Positions 1-12,733 of a stretch of 64,000 bases of DNA are shown here, one piece after another. Position 1 is the stretch's first letter. Each line of letters opens with the position of its first letter. The DNA comes from Hemibagrus wyckioides (Eukaryota > Chordata > Actinopteri > Siluriformes > Bagridae), in the NCBI RefSeq assembly GCF_019097595.1, contig NC_080726.1, positions 9,894,205 through 9,958,204 on the forward strand. Reading direction: 5' to 3'. The translations under genes and the position numbers were made by a program. The notes beneath the pieces were generated by a model, which saw nothing but the letters and a program-made list of their open reading frames with translations, did no database searches and was not told the DNA's origin.

Positions 1-126
1 AAATCTGCTTAATGCTACTCTCACGCCGACTATGAGCCTGGGCAAGGGTCTTACACACAGGACTATTCACCCAACATGTTTAATTAATTTCTTAGGATAA
101 TAATAATAATAATTATGTACTAATAT

Positions 127-242
127 AGACCTGTCCAGGGTGTACTCCTGCCTTTCGCCCAATGTGTGCTGGGATAGGCTCCAGCATATCCCCGTGACCC
201 TAATTAAGAATAAAGCGGGTATAGAAAATGGATGGATGGATG
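127..242 (+). repeat. 3' end of the ATGG-tailed retroposon
   Basis: It shares CTGTCCAGGGTGTACTCCTG, GGGATAGGCTCCAGCA and the ATGGATGG tail with the copy at 45.2-45.6 kb. Confidence 0.7.
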
Positions 243-542
243 TACTAATACACTGTGCAGGTATTGGGACATTTGTGTTTTTCCTAACACAGCCTACACA
301 ATAGGTATTTTATATTATTCTATAACATATTATGGTTAATCGATGCAGCTATCCTCACTGGTCATTTTGCAGGTAAAGCTACAATATAAGATTACTGACT
401 GCAGTCCATCACTTGCTATGCAGGATTTGTCAGTCAGGACTGTACCCTGTGTACAATATGTGTAACACTGTGTTCAATATGAAAGCCCTGAACTGTGGAA
501 TACACAGCGAATTCAGTAAATAGCCTATTCATAGTATCATAG

Positions 543-640
543 TCACATCCAGGGTACATTCCTGCCTCAGTGTTCCCGGGATAGGTTCCAGGACACCATG
601 AACCTGACCAGAATAAAGCGGTTATTGATGATGAATGAAT
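543..640 (+). repeat. Retroposon 3' tail (GAATGAAT type)
   Basis: CCAGGGTACATTCCTGCCTC, GGGATAGGTTCCAGGA and GATGAATGAAT match the related family at 13.3-13.6 kb. Confidence 0.6.
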
Positions 641-794
641 AAGTTTCATAATTCTGCTAAGTGGCAAATAACATTTCATTCTTAAGAGAGATTGGGGGTG
701 ATTATGGTATGCGTTTCATGTTTCCTATATATAATTTAGCAGAAATGCTTAGATTATTTCTATTACAGCTTATAATATTTGTCAACCCTGAGCA

Positions 795-1100
795 CTGAGA
801 ACCTCACTCTCGCTGCCGCATGGCTTGGATTATTGTCTGTGTAGTGATTTGTATGTTCTCTATGTGTCTGTGTGGGATTTCTCAGCGTTCTCCAGTTTTC
901 TGCCACCTCCTAAAAACAGGCCAGGGGAACCGGCTACACTGAATTGCCCTTAGGTGTGAATGACAGTGTGAATGTGTGTCTGTGTGTGTGTGTGTGGTGG
1001 ACTGGTATTCCATCCAGGGTGCATTCCTGTATTCCTGCTCCACTGCTACTATGACCAGGATTATGCAGCTCCTGAAGATAATACTAATGAATAAATGAGC
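795..1100 (+). repeat. Retroposon of the GAATGAAT-tailed family
   Basis: It contains TTCTCCAGTTTTCTGCCACC, the CTGAATTGCCCTTAGGTGTG segment and CATCCAGGGTGCATTCCTG in the same order as the 13.3 kb copy. Confidence 0.6.
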
Positions 1101-1416
1101 TTAAAGAATGTGAGTTATACACTTACAGATGTGGATGGATACAGTAAATGAATATGTAATGAGGGAGTAAAACCTGCGGCAGTGTCAACAGTTTAGAACT
1201 GGTATGTCCTGTTGTTGGAGATAAAGTGTGTGTGTGTCTTTCTGACACATCCAATTTATTTACGCAAAGTGCAATATGCTAATACAACTACAATATGCTT
1301 TCACTCATCTCTATATACAGTCCTCTATAATTCCCACTCTACGTGTACCATGCTTACTATTTATTTATGACCAAGTTTCCTAAGAGGTCCTGACTAAGAT
1401 GCAATACCACCGTTCA

Positions 1417-1430
1417 TCACTAGGTGGCAG
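1417..1430 (+). promoter_or_regulatory. CTCF-like motif
   Basis: TCACTAGGTGGCAG fits the CTCF core on the + strand. Motif match only. Confidence 0.3.
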
Positions 1431-1753
1431 GGCAAAGCAAATTTAGTGCAGGAGCAACGCCTGTACTAGGTAAAATCTTGCAGCTGCTGTATTTACTCAA
1501 AGAAAATCCATTATTTACACTAAACAAAGCCTAATGCTCAGTGCCATTTCAACTATTCACCTTTTGGGGATATTGAATTTAGTTTAATCGCTTTTGATCT
1601 ATAGACATCTGATTAATAGAACATCACGCGACGCTAATAAACAAAAACAAACAAACAAAAACAAAAACAACAATTCCTAAGCAGGCAATCTCAAACTTTA
1701 AGAATTTAGTGGTAACTGGGTTTAGGTTTACTGTATTATGTCAGACGCTGACT

Positions 1754-1755
<2 letters not shown>

Positions 1756-1807
<52 letters not shown>
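1756..1807. repeat. (CA)n microsatellite
   Basis: About 26 uninterrupted CA units. Confidence 0.95.
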
Positions 1808-1809
<2 letters not shown>

Positions 1810-1959
1810 GTCGTGGGTTTGGCTGTGTGAACTTCCTGTCACTAGGTGTATGGTTGAAAGGGGTGGGGTGGCCTGCCTGCATGTCTATCTAATCTATCTC
1901 ATAATATTTCTCCATTCAGGGCTCTAAGCTCATTCTCCACTACAGCCAGTTCAGTTCAC

Positions 1960-2249
1960 ACTGACTGACCAGTGAACTATAGCCTTTAACCATCTGCTAT
2001 TGGGTTTTGCAGTTAGAAGAGAAAACCGCTGACATTTTTCTGAGCGTCGCAGCCTACATTCATTCATCAAGGGCAGATTATCAAGTACTGGATCATCACA
2101 TAGACGACGAAGGAGAAGACACTTTGAACAGGAATTAACATCCTTTTCTTAAAGCTTGACTTCAATGAATGCAATGTTATATACAGTGTAGTGAGACGCG
2201 GAGTCTGGAGAAACGCTTTAAGGAACGATTCCGGCTTTGAGGTTTTAAG
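1960..2249 (+). other. Possible untranslated exon with GTAAGA donor
   Basis: The sequence is non-repetitive, has only a very short ORF and ends at TTTTAAG|GTAAGACG. An NRF1-like element (GCGCGTGCGCG) lies downstream at about 2570-2580, suggesting promoter activity nearby. Its gene is unknown; it lies on the + strand 23 kb before the shared myo1c exon. Confidence 0.2.
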
Positions 2250-3559
2250 GTAAGACGACCTTATTATAAGTTTCAGTTCATTATGTTCTACTACATATAA
2301 ACAGCCTAGAATATAAATATCAACGCAACCCGACACTAATGTGTTCAACTAGCGGGTTTCCCCCTACCCTTAATGTGAACTTTGAGAGAAAGTTCATTCA
2401 GTTTGCCACATTGTACATCACGTTGTTAGTTTTGGCTTCGGATCTTTTCTGAGACCCGGTTTTTAGAGACCCGGTTTTTAAGCACTATAATTACCCCATA
2501 TAGTTATGTATTCTGCTTTCAGTTTGTTTGCGTATTTAAGCCTGTTGGGGTTACAACACCAGTCATTTTGCGCGTGCGCGTAAACTGGATTTGGTAACGT
2601 TTTAACACGCGCTTGGTCGTGAAACAAGTACACGTGGTGTCCTTCGGTTTCTTAGGTCATGTATTTATTCAGAGATTGCGTGACACCAGACCTACACTCA
2701 CATCTGCTTATGGAAAAAATGCACACCAGTGGGTAGTAGAGCAGCTGGTACTCCTCAGCCCATGAGACTCCTGCAATGATCAGGGTTTTATTACCATCTC
2801 AGCGGATTCATCCTCTCTGCCCTAGACATAGGATGTGGGTTGTCATGATTACATGTGAGAGTGCTGAGAAGTCCTGTTAAGATTGGAAGTAGGTCATGTC
2901 CTTGAGTGTCCTCTCACACTCCCCCCTCCCCTCCGTGCGCCTGTCCTTTCACCGCTGTCATCCGTCACATTTCTACAAGCATCTAGTCTTGGAGAATTGA
3001 TAGAGGAATTTCCCCAAAGAGAAAGAAAAGGTGTGTTGAGCAACATGTTGGCTGACATTCTGCTGTCAGTGTTGCATGAATGAACCAGTACATATCGGAT
3101 CATTTCTTTAGAGATAAGTGCAGGTTAGTAAGAAATAAGAAGTTAATAAGAAATAATAACCCTCTCGACCTTTCACAGATAAAAAGACAATCGATATTAG
3201 GTTTGTTGTTAACATGTCAGAGGTTCGTGGAACCGAATGCAAAAGAAGAAGAAAAAACCCCCACGAGGATGGTATGAAGAAGCAAGGCTGGGGCTGATTT
3301 CTTTCTATCCCAGACTGTAGATTCATACAGGATATCAGTCATGTCAATCATGTAGAGAGAAATGTCTTGATATTTAATCTTTTTATATTTAAACCTGCTT
3401 CACAGACGCATCCATAACACGTCAGTAAAAAGGTAAACACGAAGAAGGAAAAAACAGCACTTGAAACAAAGTAGAAGCCTTTATTTGTCAGATATATATT
3501 ACAGCACAATGATATTCTTTTCTTTACATAGCCAAGCTTGTTAAGAATCCGGGGCCATA

Positions 3560-3700
3560 GCAGAGGGTCTGCCATGATACTGCACCCCTGGAGCAGAGAG
3601 GGTTAAGGGCCTTGCCCAAGGGCCCAACAGCAGTAGCTTGGTAATGCTGAGGCCTGAAATTCTTCAGATCAGTAACCCTTAACTGTTGAGTCATGTTTAG
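3560..3700. repeat. Dispersed repeat copy
   Basis: GCACCCCTGGAGCAGAGAGG and CCTTGCCCAAGGGCCCAACA are shared with the copy at 5437-5600. Confidence 0.5.
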
Positions 3701-5436
3701 TATTGAAAGGGAACACTACATGAACCCAGTACAGCAGTATGGACTTTATGAACATTTTGTTTTTAATTGTGTAATAGTTTGATCCACATCACTCTAATTT
3801 CATAATCAGTGAGAGCTTGCAGTATAATCCACTCTAATAGGTTCATTGTCATGTGACCTCCCATCTAATAACATGACTAACACACGGAGGTGATGTCATT
3901 CAGTATTTGCATTGGAGCCGAAAGTATTGATTTCACTTTAGTACAGTTTTCCATCACAAAGCTGCTAGACCAGGCATGTAAACTTTGGCTAACTATTTAA
4001 CATGCTTTCCAGGCTGTAGGATTGGTACTTGAAATCAGATATCTAGCACTTTTTTTTCTTTTTTCAAGAGCAGCAGGAATCTGGTTTGGTTAAAAAAAAA
4101 AAAAGCAGCTTTTGGGCCTAAGTTTTTTTCCAGCTGTCCCTGGACCCTCCTATGTCAGAGCTCTGTCAGCAAAAAGCTGTGTTCTCTAGCAGCAGGAACC
4201 TGCTTTCAGGACCAGACAAAAGAGCTAACTATGATTCAACCGCTTGTTTAGTCTATACCGTTATCTTCTAATTACTCAGTGTTTGTCAGATATTTACAAA
4301 ATGTATCTGTTATGATTCAGAACTTGCGCATGTAGCTAAAACTAGTGATAAGGCTCATTCAGCACCAGTGACATGGACTTTGGAGGAAATCTTGTCCTCT
4401 TGTGTCAGCTGTCAATGTATTACTGCCCCTGGAGAGAGCAGGGGATACACCTGCTTCGAAAGCATACACAGCAGGAAGTACCGAGGACTGACCCAAAGCC
4501 CTGCCAAGCAAAGGTTATTACCTTTCAGTGACTCTTTCAGTTCAGCTCCACCAACACTTACCAGAATCCCATCTCAGGAGATGATTTATTAGTAATAGCT
4601 GAAGCATCTGTAATTTAGCAGCAACAGAGGGTGAAGGCTTTTGTTAATAGTTAGATGTGTGTCGCTCATGACTTACAGTTTGATGTCTCAGTTTTCAAAA
4701 GAACTGAAAGGGCAATGGACCATAGACATTTCCTGGGTAGACACACGCAATTTAAAATCTGTGTTCTCCATGCAAAGGGTTAGAGAGAGAGAGAGAGAGA
4801 GAGCGCATAGAATAAGCAACCCTGAGAAAGAGAAACTCCCAGTATGTGGATTCAGTTGTGAGGGGAATGAGTAAAAGTCTTGGCACGTCATTAGGTCATT
4901 GTTAGGTCTGCAGCTTCTCCAGATTTAGCTGCGGCTTTTCCACAAGTTTCCCAGAGCTGAAGGGCAACGCCCTTGGATTTAATTCAGTTCCATATCAGGA
5001 AATAAAAAAAAAAAAAACTATAGGCACTAGAGCTTTAACTGCCACTTCACAGCTCTTGGATCTGTTACCCTGGTTCACGTGGAATTATTTAGATTTGTGT
5101 CAGTGAGTTTAATTGTGCCTCATTTGCTTCGAAAGAGGATTGCGTTACATTCACACACATTCAAATTTACCTGCTCAGAGAAGTCAAATGTGCTGATTTT
5201 GCAGTTTCTTGGGACTTAAGATCCCAAACACAAACAAACACACACACGTACAAGCTTTGCTGATTACCTCTGTGGCGTAAGTTCTACTTTAATCCTCTAA
5301 CATGTTACATCACATGTAATGACCGACAAGAAGAGACAGAGCAGTGGAGGCAGGACGGGGAAATAGTTATTAGAGGCAAGTAAATGTGTGCAATGTGAGA
5401 ATGTTATCTGAAAATGTTGTGGGACTCATATTTTTA

Positions 5437-5600
5437 AGTTAAGTTGTCTTTATTTGTCACATATACATTACTGCACAGTGAAATTCTTTCTTCACATATC
5501 CCACCCTTGGAGGTTGGGGTCAGAGCGCAGGGTCAGACATGATGCAGTGCCCCTGGAGCAGGGTGGGTTGGGTGTTTGGCTCAAGGGCCCAACAGTTTTT
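5437..5600. repeat. Dispersed repeat copy
   Basis: GTGCCCCTGGAGCAGGGTGG and CTCAAGGGCCCAACAG match 3560-3700. Its upstream part (TGTCTTTATTTGTCACATAT) matches about 3475-3510. Confidence 0.5.
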
Positions 5601-5918
5601 CAGTAGAAAACAATCATATTGTGCCAGTCAATATGCATTTGCTAGTATGTGCTCATTCAGTGAAACTAAATATCCTGATATATAATGAGTATCAAGAAAA
5701 CATCAAGTATTACGCACCTATAGATTTTGTTTCCTGATGATAAAAGTCAAAGCAAACACTGCCTCATAGTGACAAAGATTATCAATTTCTTTCACATTAA
5801 AATAATTAATCAGTATTTAATATCTGTCTTAACCTTTACTGGAACCTAATCTGACAATATAGTGGTGTAGTGTAATTAGGTCGATTGAGCCATTAACATG
5901 GAGTCACTGTGTTTCAGC

Positions 5919-5949
5919 TTATCAACACCACACAGGATGATACGGAAGG
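5919..5949 (+). other. Micro-exon candidate B (31 bases)
   Basis: The segment is bounded by a 3' splice site (TGTGTTTCAG) and a strong donor (AAG|GTAGGT). It contains ATG ATA CGG AAG at its 3' end. Joined to the candidate at 10942-10970 the frame stays open (MIRKFTPPTVTAE). I recognise no protein. It may be an untranslated exon of myo1c or of a non-coding RNA, or a chance pair of splice-like sites. Confidence 0.22.
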
Positions 5950-6619
5950 TAGGTTTGCGTATAGACGATCAGTCTCCCTCGTGTTATCTCCTCCTCATCC
6001 TTATCCTCATGCTGGTGGTATGTGGTAGACATTTATGTATTGCTAGTTGACTCACAGAAATCCCCATATGCAGTACAATCAGATAAAACACCTACTAAAT
6101 GTAGTATTTTTGAGACTGTGTGTGTGTGTATGTTTCTGCTATAGAGTATTGAAATGGATACCATTTAGAAGTAATGATACCGAAGCTGTTTTATGGCATT
6201 ATGGCATCAAAACACATACTTAGTTGGTAAAATGCTATCTCTTGCGCACATGCTCAGTTTCACACACTCTCATACATCTCAGGTCTGTGTTAACCATTAA
6301 CCCGGTTTATTCTACCACTGAGATAAGCTCTGCAGCTTTGACCACAGAAAGTGTGATAAAAACTGTTGGAAAAGCATGGACTCTAGTGTCAGTATTCCGG
6401 TAATTGTGTCATGTTTAGTGGAGTAGTGAGTTTTTCAGAGTGTATCAGGGAAAGGTACTGAAACTGTACAGTACAAGTAAAAAAAAAAGATTGCTTTCAC
6501 ATCACAGTGTCTTTGAGAGATGTTTTGTATCTGTCACTTCATGTTTCGCTCTAGTTCCTCTCCCAGGATGATTTGTTTTCCTTTCAAGTCTCCAACTGAA
6601 ATACCTGCATATGAAAATG

Positions 6620-7265
6620 TAGACTCACCGTCCACTTTATTAGTGGACTTCAATGTGTACAACTGCATAGTCACACAGTTATTAAATCAGCCAATCACGT
6701 GTCAGCAGCACAATGCATAAAATCATACAGATACAAGACAAGCGCTTCAGTTCCTGAAAATGGACAGATGAAAACTGGAAAAAGACCAGGTGATTTTCTT
6801 TTTCTTCTTCTAATCTTCAACTGTCTAGTTTGAGTGAGTCTGTAACGTTTCATTTCTTAGCTGACAGGAGTGGAACCTGATATGGTCTTCTGTTGTTGTA
6901 GCCCATCCACCTCAAGATTGGATGTTTTGTGCATGCTGAGATGCTTTTCTGCTCATCATGCTTGTAAAGACTGGTAATTCGAGTTACCCTAGCCTTACTA
7001 CTGGGTCTAAGCAATCTGGTCATTCTCTTCTGATCTCTCTCATCAATGGCTTGTTGCCACCCACAGAACCACTGCTTACTTGATGTTTGTTGTCTGTGTA
7101 AATTCTGTTGACTGTTGTGTGAAAACCCCAGCAGATCAGCAGTTTTTAAAAAGCTTAAAACCAGCCCTTCTGGTAACAACGTCCATGCCAACATCAATGC
7201 CATGCTTGACTTGTATCTGCATGAATTAATGCAGTGTGCTGCAGCCACATGATTGGTTGATTTTA
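6620..7265 (-). mobile_element. Tc1-family remnant with transposase fragment
   Basis: The - strand ORF 6850-7248 resembles the N-terminal DNA-binding half of a fish Tc1 transposase (KTADLLGFS, later KARVTRITSLY and YNNRRPYQVPLLSAKK). The start (CCACTTTATTAG) fits the known termini of this family. The catalytic half is absent. Confidence 0.75.
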
Positions 7266-7483
7266 GATAACTTTATTTATTTTAATGTTTTAGCTTGTTT
7301 ACTGCGTAAAGTTTACTTTAGCTCCGGAGTTATTTAGCCACTACCTATAACGTAGTAAAGTATATTTAACCATACTCAAATTAGATGTCTACCAATTTTA
7401 TTGCTTAAAAGCCTCATGGAAATCATGTCCGAGTGGCAGGTGAAAGCAAAGAGTGCTGAAAAATTTGACCAGCTGCCAATACA

Positions 7484-7661
7484 CTGGTCAAACTGGTCAG
7501 ACTAGTAAGTTATTTTACAATTTTCTGTATTACGTATGTAATGTTCTCAAAATGTCTTACTATTGTGTTATTTTTTTTTTAACAGTATAGCAGTCATTCA
7601 AAAACTGTTTCCTATTTTACAAGAACTTACCAGCTGGCAAAAATGGTACCAGTTTGACCAG
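7484..7661. repeat. MITE-like inverted repeat
   Basis: CTGGTCAAACTGGT at 7484-7497 is the exact reverse complement of ACCAGTTTGACCAG at 7648-7661. CCAGCTGCCA near 7470 and CCAGCTGGCA near 7630 flank it. The interior is AT-rich and non-coding. Confidence 0.5.
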
Positions 7662-8899
7662 CTGAGAATGTGTATAGGCAACTGCTATGGTCAAGCTGGG
7701 ATTGAACTGAACAGAAGTGTGTATAACTCTTCAGTCTTCGACTCCAAGTCTCCAAGCTTGAACATTGTTTTACTCAGTGTATCTTTTACTAAACTGAGAT
7801 AGTTTAGCATAGAGGTTTTTAAGACAGCTTTTGAACACTGAGGAGAAAACATCATTCATCAAAACTCATTTTCAGAGAGAACACGCTGTTCATTTTCTCA
7901 GAAAAGCTACCCTACCTGTTTGATGAAGCCGGTTATGATGAGTAGGTGGCCTTTCTTGGAATTGCAGGGACACCGTTCAGCCTATGCCTCGTATTGATGA
8001 TATGCTGTGAATGCTATGGGGGTGTTATATGGGGTTAGATGTGGGCCTTTTACACAAAACAGTAAGAAAAATGTCTGATAAAATAAAGGGGAAATGCGTG
8101 TTCAGGAATGCTATTACATGCAAACTGATGGAAAAGATATCGGTACCTAGATAAAGGTGGTATGTGCTGGCATGTTTAGCTTTTTTACTCTCAGTATGCC
8201 TATAGGATTACATTATACTGCTTTCTGTTCTTGCGTTTCAGTCTGGCAAGATTTTTAACATTCAGGATTGTATGTAATGTTTTTGTGCGAAGCTTAAAGA
8301 ATGAAGCAGATGCTCATCATGACTGCCAGAATATTTCCTCCTCACTCATGGGAACACTGGTATCTCGTAATTATGGGTGCAATGTGTGGAATGGCCGGGC
8401 ATGATCGTCGCCATGATTTCATAAGCTCGATCTGTCTGCTAACCAACTGGGAGTAATTCCAAATGACCTACTACTGATATGTGGCTTTGTGGGGTAGTAA
8501 TAGCCCTTGTCAGAGCCTTCTGCAGCTACATTGTGTTAACTTCTCCCCTTGACTATGGTTTGGCTGTTTTGGCTAAGGAAATGTTGTAATGCTGACATTC
8601 CATTGTTGTTGTATGTGACTGGTGTGTCAGACCTCCAATTCATTCTTTTGTCAAAGTTAATCCCTGTTATTTATTCATTTTCTTGGTAAAATGATCCCAT
8701 GCTTAACAATATGAGTCACTTGACCTATTCCTCAGTGCCACAAATGCAAACAGTGTGAATATTTAGTCTAATTACCACCAAGCCTTATTGTAATCAGGTT
8801 CACATTCAAAAATTGTATACAGCGAAAAGAAGGTGAGGTCGCCTGACTAGCACTTACCTTACGTGTATTTCCTAAGATATTTTATGACCTTTGAGGTTT

Positions 8900-9130
8900 G
8901 AAGGGCCACCTCACAGCTCCAGGGTCCCCTGTTTGATTGTGAGCTCGGGTTTCTGTCTGCCTGGAGTTTCTCATGTTCTTCCAGCGTCTGTGTGGGTATC
9001 CACTGGGTTCTACAATTTCTTTCCACTTCCCAAAAATGTACCACTAGGATGATTGTTGACTGAATGAGTGTTTGTGTGTCTGTGTGTGTATATCCATGTG
9101 TAACAGAGTAAATAATAATTATCAAGCGGT
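8900..9130 (+). repeat. Retroposon fragment, same family
   Basis: GGGCCACCTCACAGCTCCAG and the following GAGCTCGGGTTTCTGTCTG segment match the family; the 3' end has degenerated. Confidence 0.55.
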
Positions 9131-10941
9131 TGTCTTAAGGGTTCATCCATTTGCGAGACTCAACAGACTATTTAACTATAAACAGCAAACTATAGTGTCC
9201 TGTGTTTGATAATTCAGCCCAGTTGTTACAGCTTTTTTAGCCTGCTTTAAACATTTAGGTAGCATCTAAACATCAGTGTAACTTATTAGCAGAGAAGCAC
9301 ACAGAGTACGTGCAGCTGCCGCTTCCTGGATGTAATTCACTATTTCATCTGAACCCAATTTTAAATAACAGAGATGATAAACATCTGGCTGTAGTTCTGA
9401 GTCTCCAGCTTCATTAAACGTTCGGCTTCTGTAGCAGATCCTCTGTTTAGACCCGAAGGTAGCTGTTCTATCTACTCAGCATTGGACAGGCTCTGGAACT
9501 CTTGTGGGAACCCCCTGCCCTGCTCCGAACAGCATGACCTGCCCTTATAAGGCTCTGTGAGTATTCTAAGCACCGGGAGGAGGAGATTGAGGCTGCAGAA
9601 ATTCCAGCCAAGTGGCCCTCTAACTTCCGGAGTTGGGATTTCTAGCTGGCATGTGACTGATATAGCCAGACTTTGCCATGCCCACAGAGCAAAGCACAGC
9701 CTGAAGGGAGTGGCTGTGGGGTACAGGGCCCTCGGGATGATCGGAATGCGTAGAGTTCTTTTACTTGTCCCATCTCGTCTGAGTATACCGTGAATTTTCT
9801 TGCATTCATCTTAGATGAGGTATAAAGGGTTATATTACTGCCAAAAGGGGTAGTATTGTGAAAACCGCCGCCTTGTGTTTTAGAGAAAATTTGTAGACTG
9901 TATTTCTTGCAGTTTGTTTAGTTTGAGGTGACCGTAACTGGCTATTTTTACACAATTTCAGGCTGCATCTAGGTTACATGAGGGACATATTTGCATGCTA
10001 AATGAAGCAATCAATATACAGTGCAAGCGAGTACCGCTCCAGTGCCCTAGAACTTGGGACTGAATCTGGAACTCAAAATGTCAACTGAAAAGAGTGATAA
10101 GAATGAAGGAAAGCTTTTTATAATTGCCATGCAGCAAATACAATTTTCTGTTTTTTCTCCATGACCATCCGGACCTTCCCTGAGGTGATCTCCAGTCTCC
10201 ACATTCAAGGCATTAGAAGCTAATTACGTAAAGTGACCTGTTCAGATTTGTTTACCTATTTGTTTAGCTGCATGGTTCGTGCAAATCTGCAGCTTGGATC
10301 ATGTCACTTGATCACAGCAGACAAGAATCAGCTTGTGCCGAGTACAGACAATTAACAAATAAGCACACATGGAAATGCTGAATATCGCTACCTCTGACCA
10401 AACAAGCTTGAACAACACAGCATCATTACAAATCTATTTAAAAATTAATCATGACTTAAGCAGTGTCTCAGTGTTCTCTGTGCTTGGTTGATTTCTGGCA
10501 TTTCAGTGTGCCCTTGGCAAAGATGGATGTTTTCCTGTCACTATATTTTTTTCTCACTTTGAGGTACATTTTATGAGTGCATTTTCATATCTTTCATCTT
10601 TCTTTGCTCTACTCTATCTGCTCTATCTACTAGATAATATACTTCATGGAGGTTTAGGAAATATGCATTGAAATATAAACAAGCACAGTCAAATTTCATA
10701 GTTAGCGTTTCAGTACTGATTTTCATTTTAAGTTCATTAATAAAACCGTACCCATTAAAATGTCCTGCTCTTGTTTGCGTTGTCTTTCCCACACACAATT
10801 TCTTCCTTAGACTTGTAATTTTTCCCCTATCCTTTTTTCTTGGATGTCTATTTTTTGGATATTTGGTTCAGCAATCGAAGAGCTTAACTGTGCCATGATG
10901 TATTGACCTTAACCTGACCCATTTTCTGCATCTGTCCGCAG

Positions 10942-10970
10942 TTCACTCCCCCTACAGTGACAGCTGAGAG
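10942..10970 (+). other. Micro-exon candidate C (29 bases)
   Basis: A good pyrimidine-rich acceptor (TCTGTCCGCAG) ends at 10941 and a GTATGT donor follows 10970. It reads on in frame from candidate B. If C were spliced to the myo1c exon at 25178 the frame would not match myo1c and would stop at a TGA overlapping the shared start codon, giving an upstream ORF. Confidence 0.25.
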
Positions 10971-12342
10971 GTATGTTTATGCGTCCAGGCTAGCATTCCT
11001 CCTCACGCTAAATTCCATCTCTGCTAATGCAGAGGAATGACAGACATCTTTATGGAACATTTTTTAAAGAATTACTAGTTAAGTGCTGGATAGGTGTAAA
11101 AGCTAGCACTGTGGTGTAGGAGATGGTGTGTCCCTGCATGTGTGTCAGTTGGGAGCAGCATGTATGCAGGCTTTTCAAACACTGAGTTGGGATACAGATG
11201 TGATAGGCTGCTTTAAAGAGAGCTCTTCCTCTGCAAGTCCACACTGCAGAATACAGAGGATTTTCAAGAGAGGGCGAATATGTCACGTCAACTTCATGCT
11301 TACATTAGCAAGCTGTGAAATGTATGACCCACAAAATCCTGAAATGATGGTCATGCTAACCAGAATCTCCACTCTTACTGAGAAATGATGAGCTGCATCT
11401 ACACGATGACAGTGTCATAGTGTAAACCACAAAACTAGAAGACCATTATTCTTCTGATTACCACATAGTGCACAAACCCTGGGTGGGGCAAAGGTTGGTT
11501 CCTCTCTTTTTATCACTTATTGCATTCTCTCATCTCTTTTTTTTTTGCTTGCTCAGCTGTAAGTTTTCCACCCATCTGGCTTACATTCTTCTGTTCTGCC
11601 AGCAGATGACTGCTTATGATATCTCATTTCCTGCTCATTTACACATCTTCTTGTGCTTCTGTCTAAATAAGATGCACTGCCTTGAAAGGTACAGTCAATT
11701 ATCTTGGGTTTAAACAAGCTGGGTAGAATCACCTCGGTGTTTCCACCCAAACTATAAACCCAAAACAAACATACAATGGACAGGTGATTTAGTTAAATGT
11801 TGGTGGTGCATATCATCTGTGTTTAATTCACTTTTCTAAACCCCGAGTATGACAGAGAGTGGATTTTCTTTTCCCTCTAAGCAGATATTTTATTTTCTTG
11901 CCAAAAAAAGAGCCAAAAATAATAAATATTTTCCAGACTTAAAAAATTGCTGACAGCACCTTTAACTCCTACCTCAGCCTCTGATCTACTTTGCCATAAA
12001 ATTTCTCTCTCTTGCTGTTCTGTCTCTTCTCTTCCTATTTCACCTCCTCCTCCATGCTGTATTTTATCCCAGCCCTTTTTAGTCCACGATCTTTGTGGCT
12101 TTCTCACACTTTTTCCCTGAGCGTCCACCGCCATCGCCCAGGGGCCGTGACACATCAATAAACAAAGAGCGACTCTTTCAGCTGGAGTTTGTACTGACAC
12201 CAAATTCTCAGAGATAGTTAGAGAGCAAGAGGAGAGTTTGGGACTGTGGCAGCAACGGGACAAGACAGTCAGCTGTGCGTCACCGGGAGGGAGAAGTCCA
12301 AGTTTATTATTGTTCTGCTGTCTGCCGCGGGGCTCTGTATTT

Positions 12343-12366
12343 ATGCTGGAGCAGGACAAAGCGGAG
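12343..12366 (+). other. Possible small first coding exon upstream of myo1c
   Basis: An ATG at 12343 reads MLEQDKAE and meets a GTGAGC donor after 12366. It is in phase 0, so splicing to 25178 would keep the myo1c frame. The sequence before it (12180-12340) is more GC-rich than its surroundings. With only eight codons the open frame itself is weak evidence; the donor and phase are what suggest it. It lies 200 bases ahead of the TATA box at 12575, so it would need its own start site. Confidence 0.2.
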
Positions 12367-12574
12367 GTGAGCTGCACGCTTCAAATTACAGCCAGTCACC
12401 CCACCAGGACTGACTTGCATATTGCTTCACATCTTCCTTTAAATCTTGCGGAGTTTCCAAAAAAAAATGCAAGCGTCTGCAGTTTTTAGCTCTTTAGAAT
12501 GGTTTCCTGACTCTCACCCTGGTGCAGTCATCTGTGCAACTATTTCCACAAATAGATCTATCTTGGTGCTGCAG

Positions 12575-12733
12575 TATAAATAGCTCAGAGAGAAGAGGCG
12601 GGAGAGAGAAGAAGGCAAAGAGGCGGAGAACAAGAGTGAGAGCAAAGAAGGACAATCTATAGAGAGCAAATATTTTCACCCTGCACTGCAAAATCCCCAA
12701 TGGAGCATTAATAGCAGCACACAAACGTACAGT
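12575..12733 (+). promoter_or_regulatory. TATA promoter and untranslated first exon, probably of myo1c
   Basis: A clear TATAAATAG box sits at 12575-12583. A start about 30 bases on (near 12605) would give an exon ending at a GTAAGTG donor after 12733. This exon has only a minute ORF (ATG GAG CAT TAA), so it would be untranslated. Spliced to the shared exon at 25178, translation would begin at 25205 and give the 1028-residue short form. That link is inferred from strand, position and the lack of any other + strand gene between. It could also be the start of a non-coding RNA. Confidence 0.42.

Larger units (their letters stand above)
2650..12180. other. Gene-poor upstream region
   Basis: Apart from the repeats, the micro-exon candidates and the Tc1 remnant listed separately, no protein-coding gene is recognised on either strand. 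ORFs here are short, lack conserved motifs and often overlap simple repeats. Confidence 0.5.

Noticed and set aside
9557..9793. 78-codon ORF in a GC-richer patch
   Set aside because: No conserved motif, no splice context and no promoter; not distinguishable from chance.
11877..12377. 166-codon ORF on the - strand
   Set aside because: No recognisable motif, low-complexity stretches, and it overlaps the GC-richer segment upstream of the TATA box on the + strand. It looks like a chance ORF.
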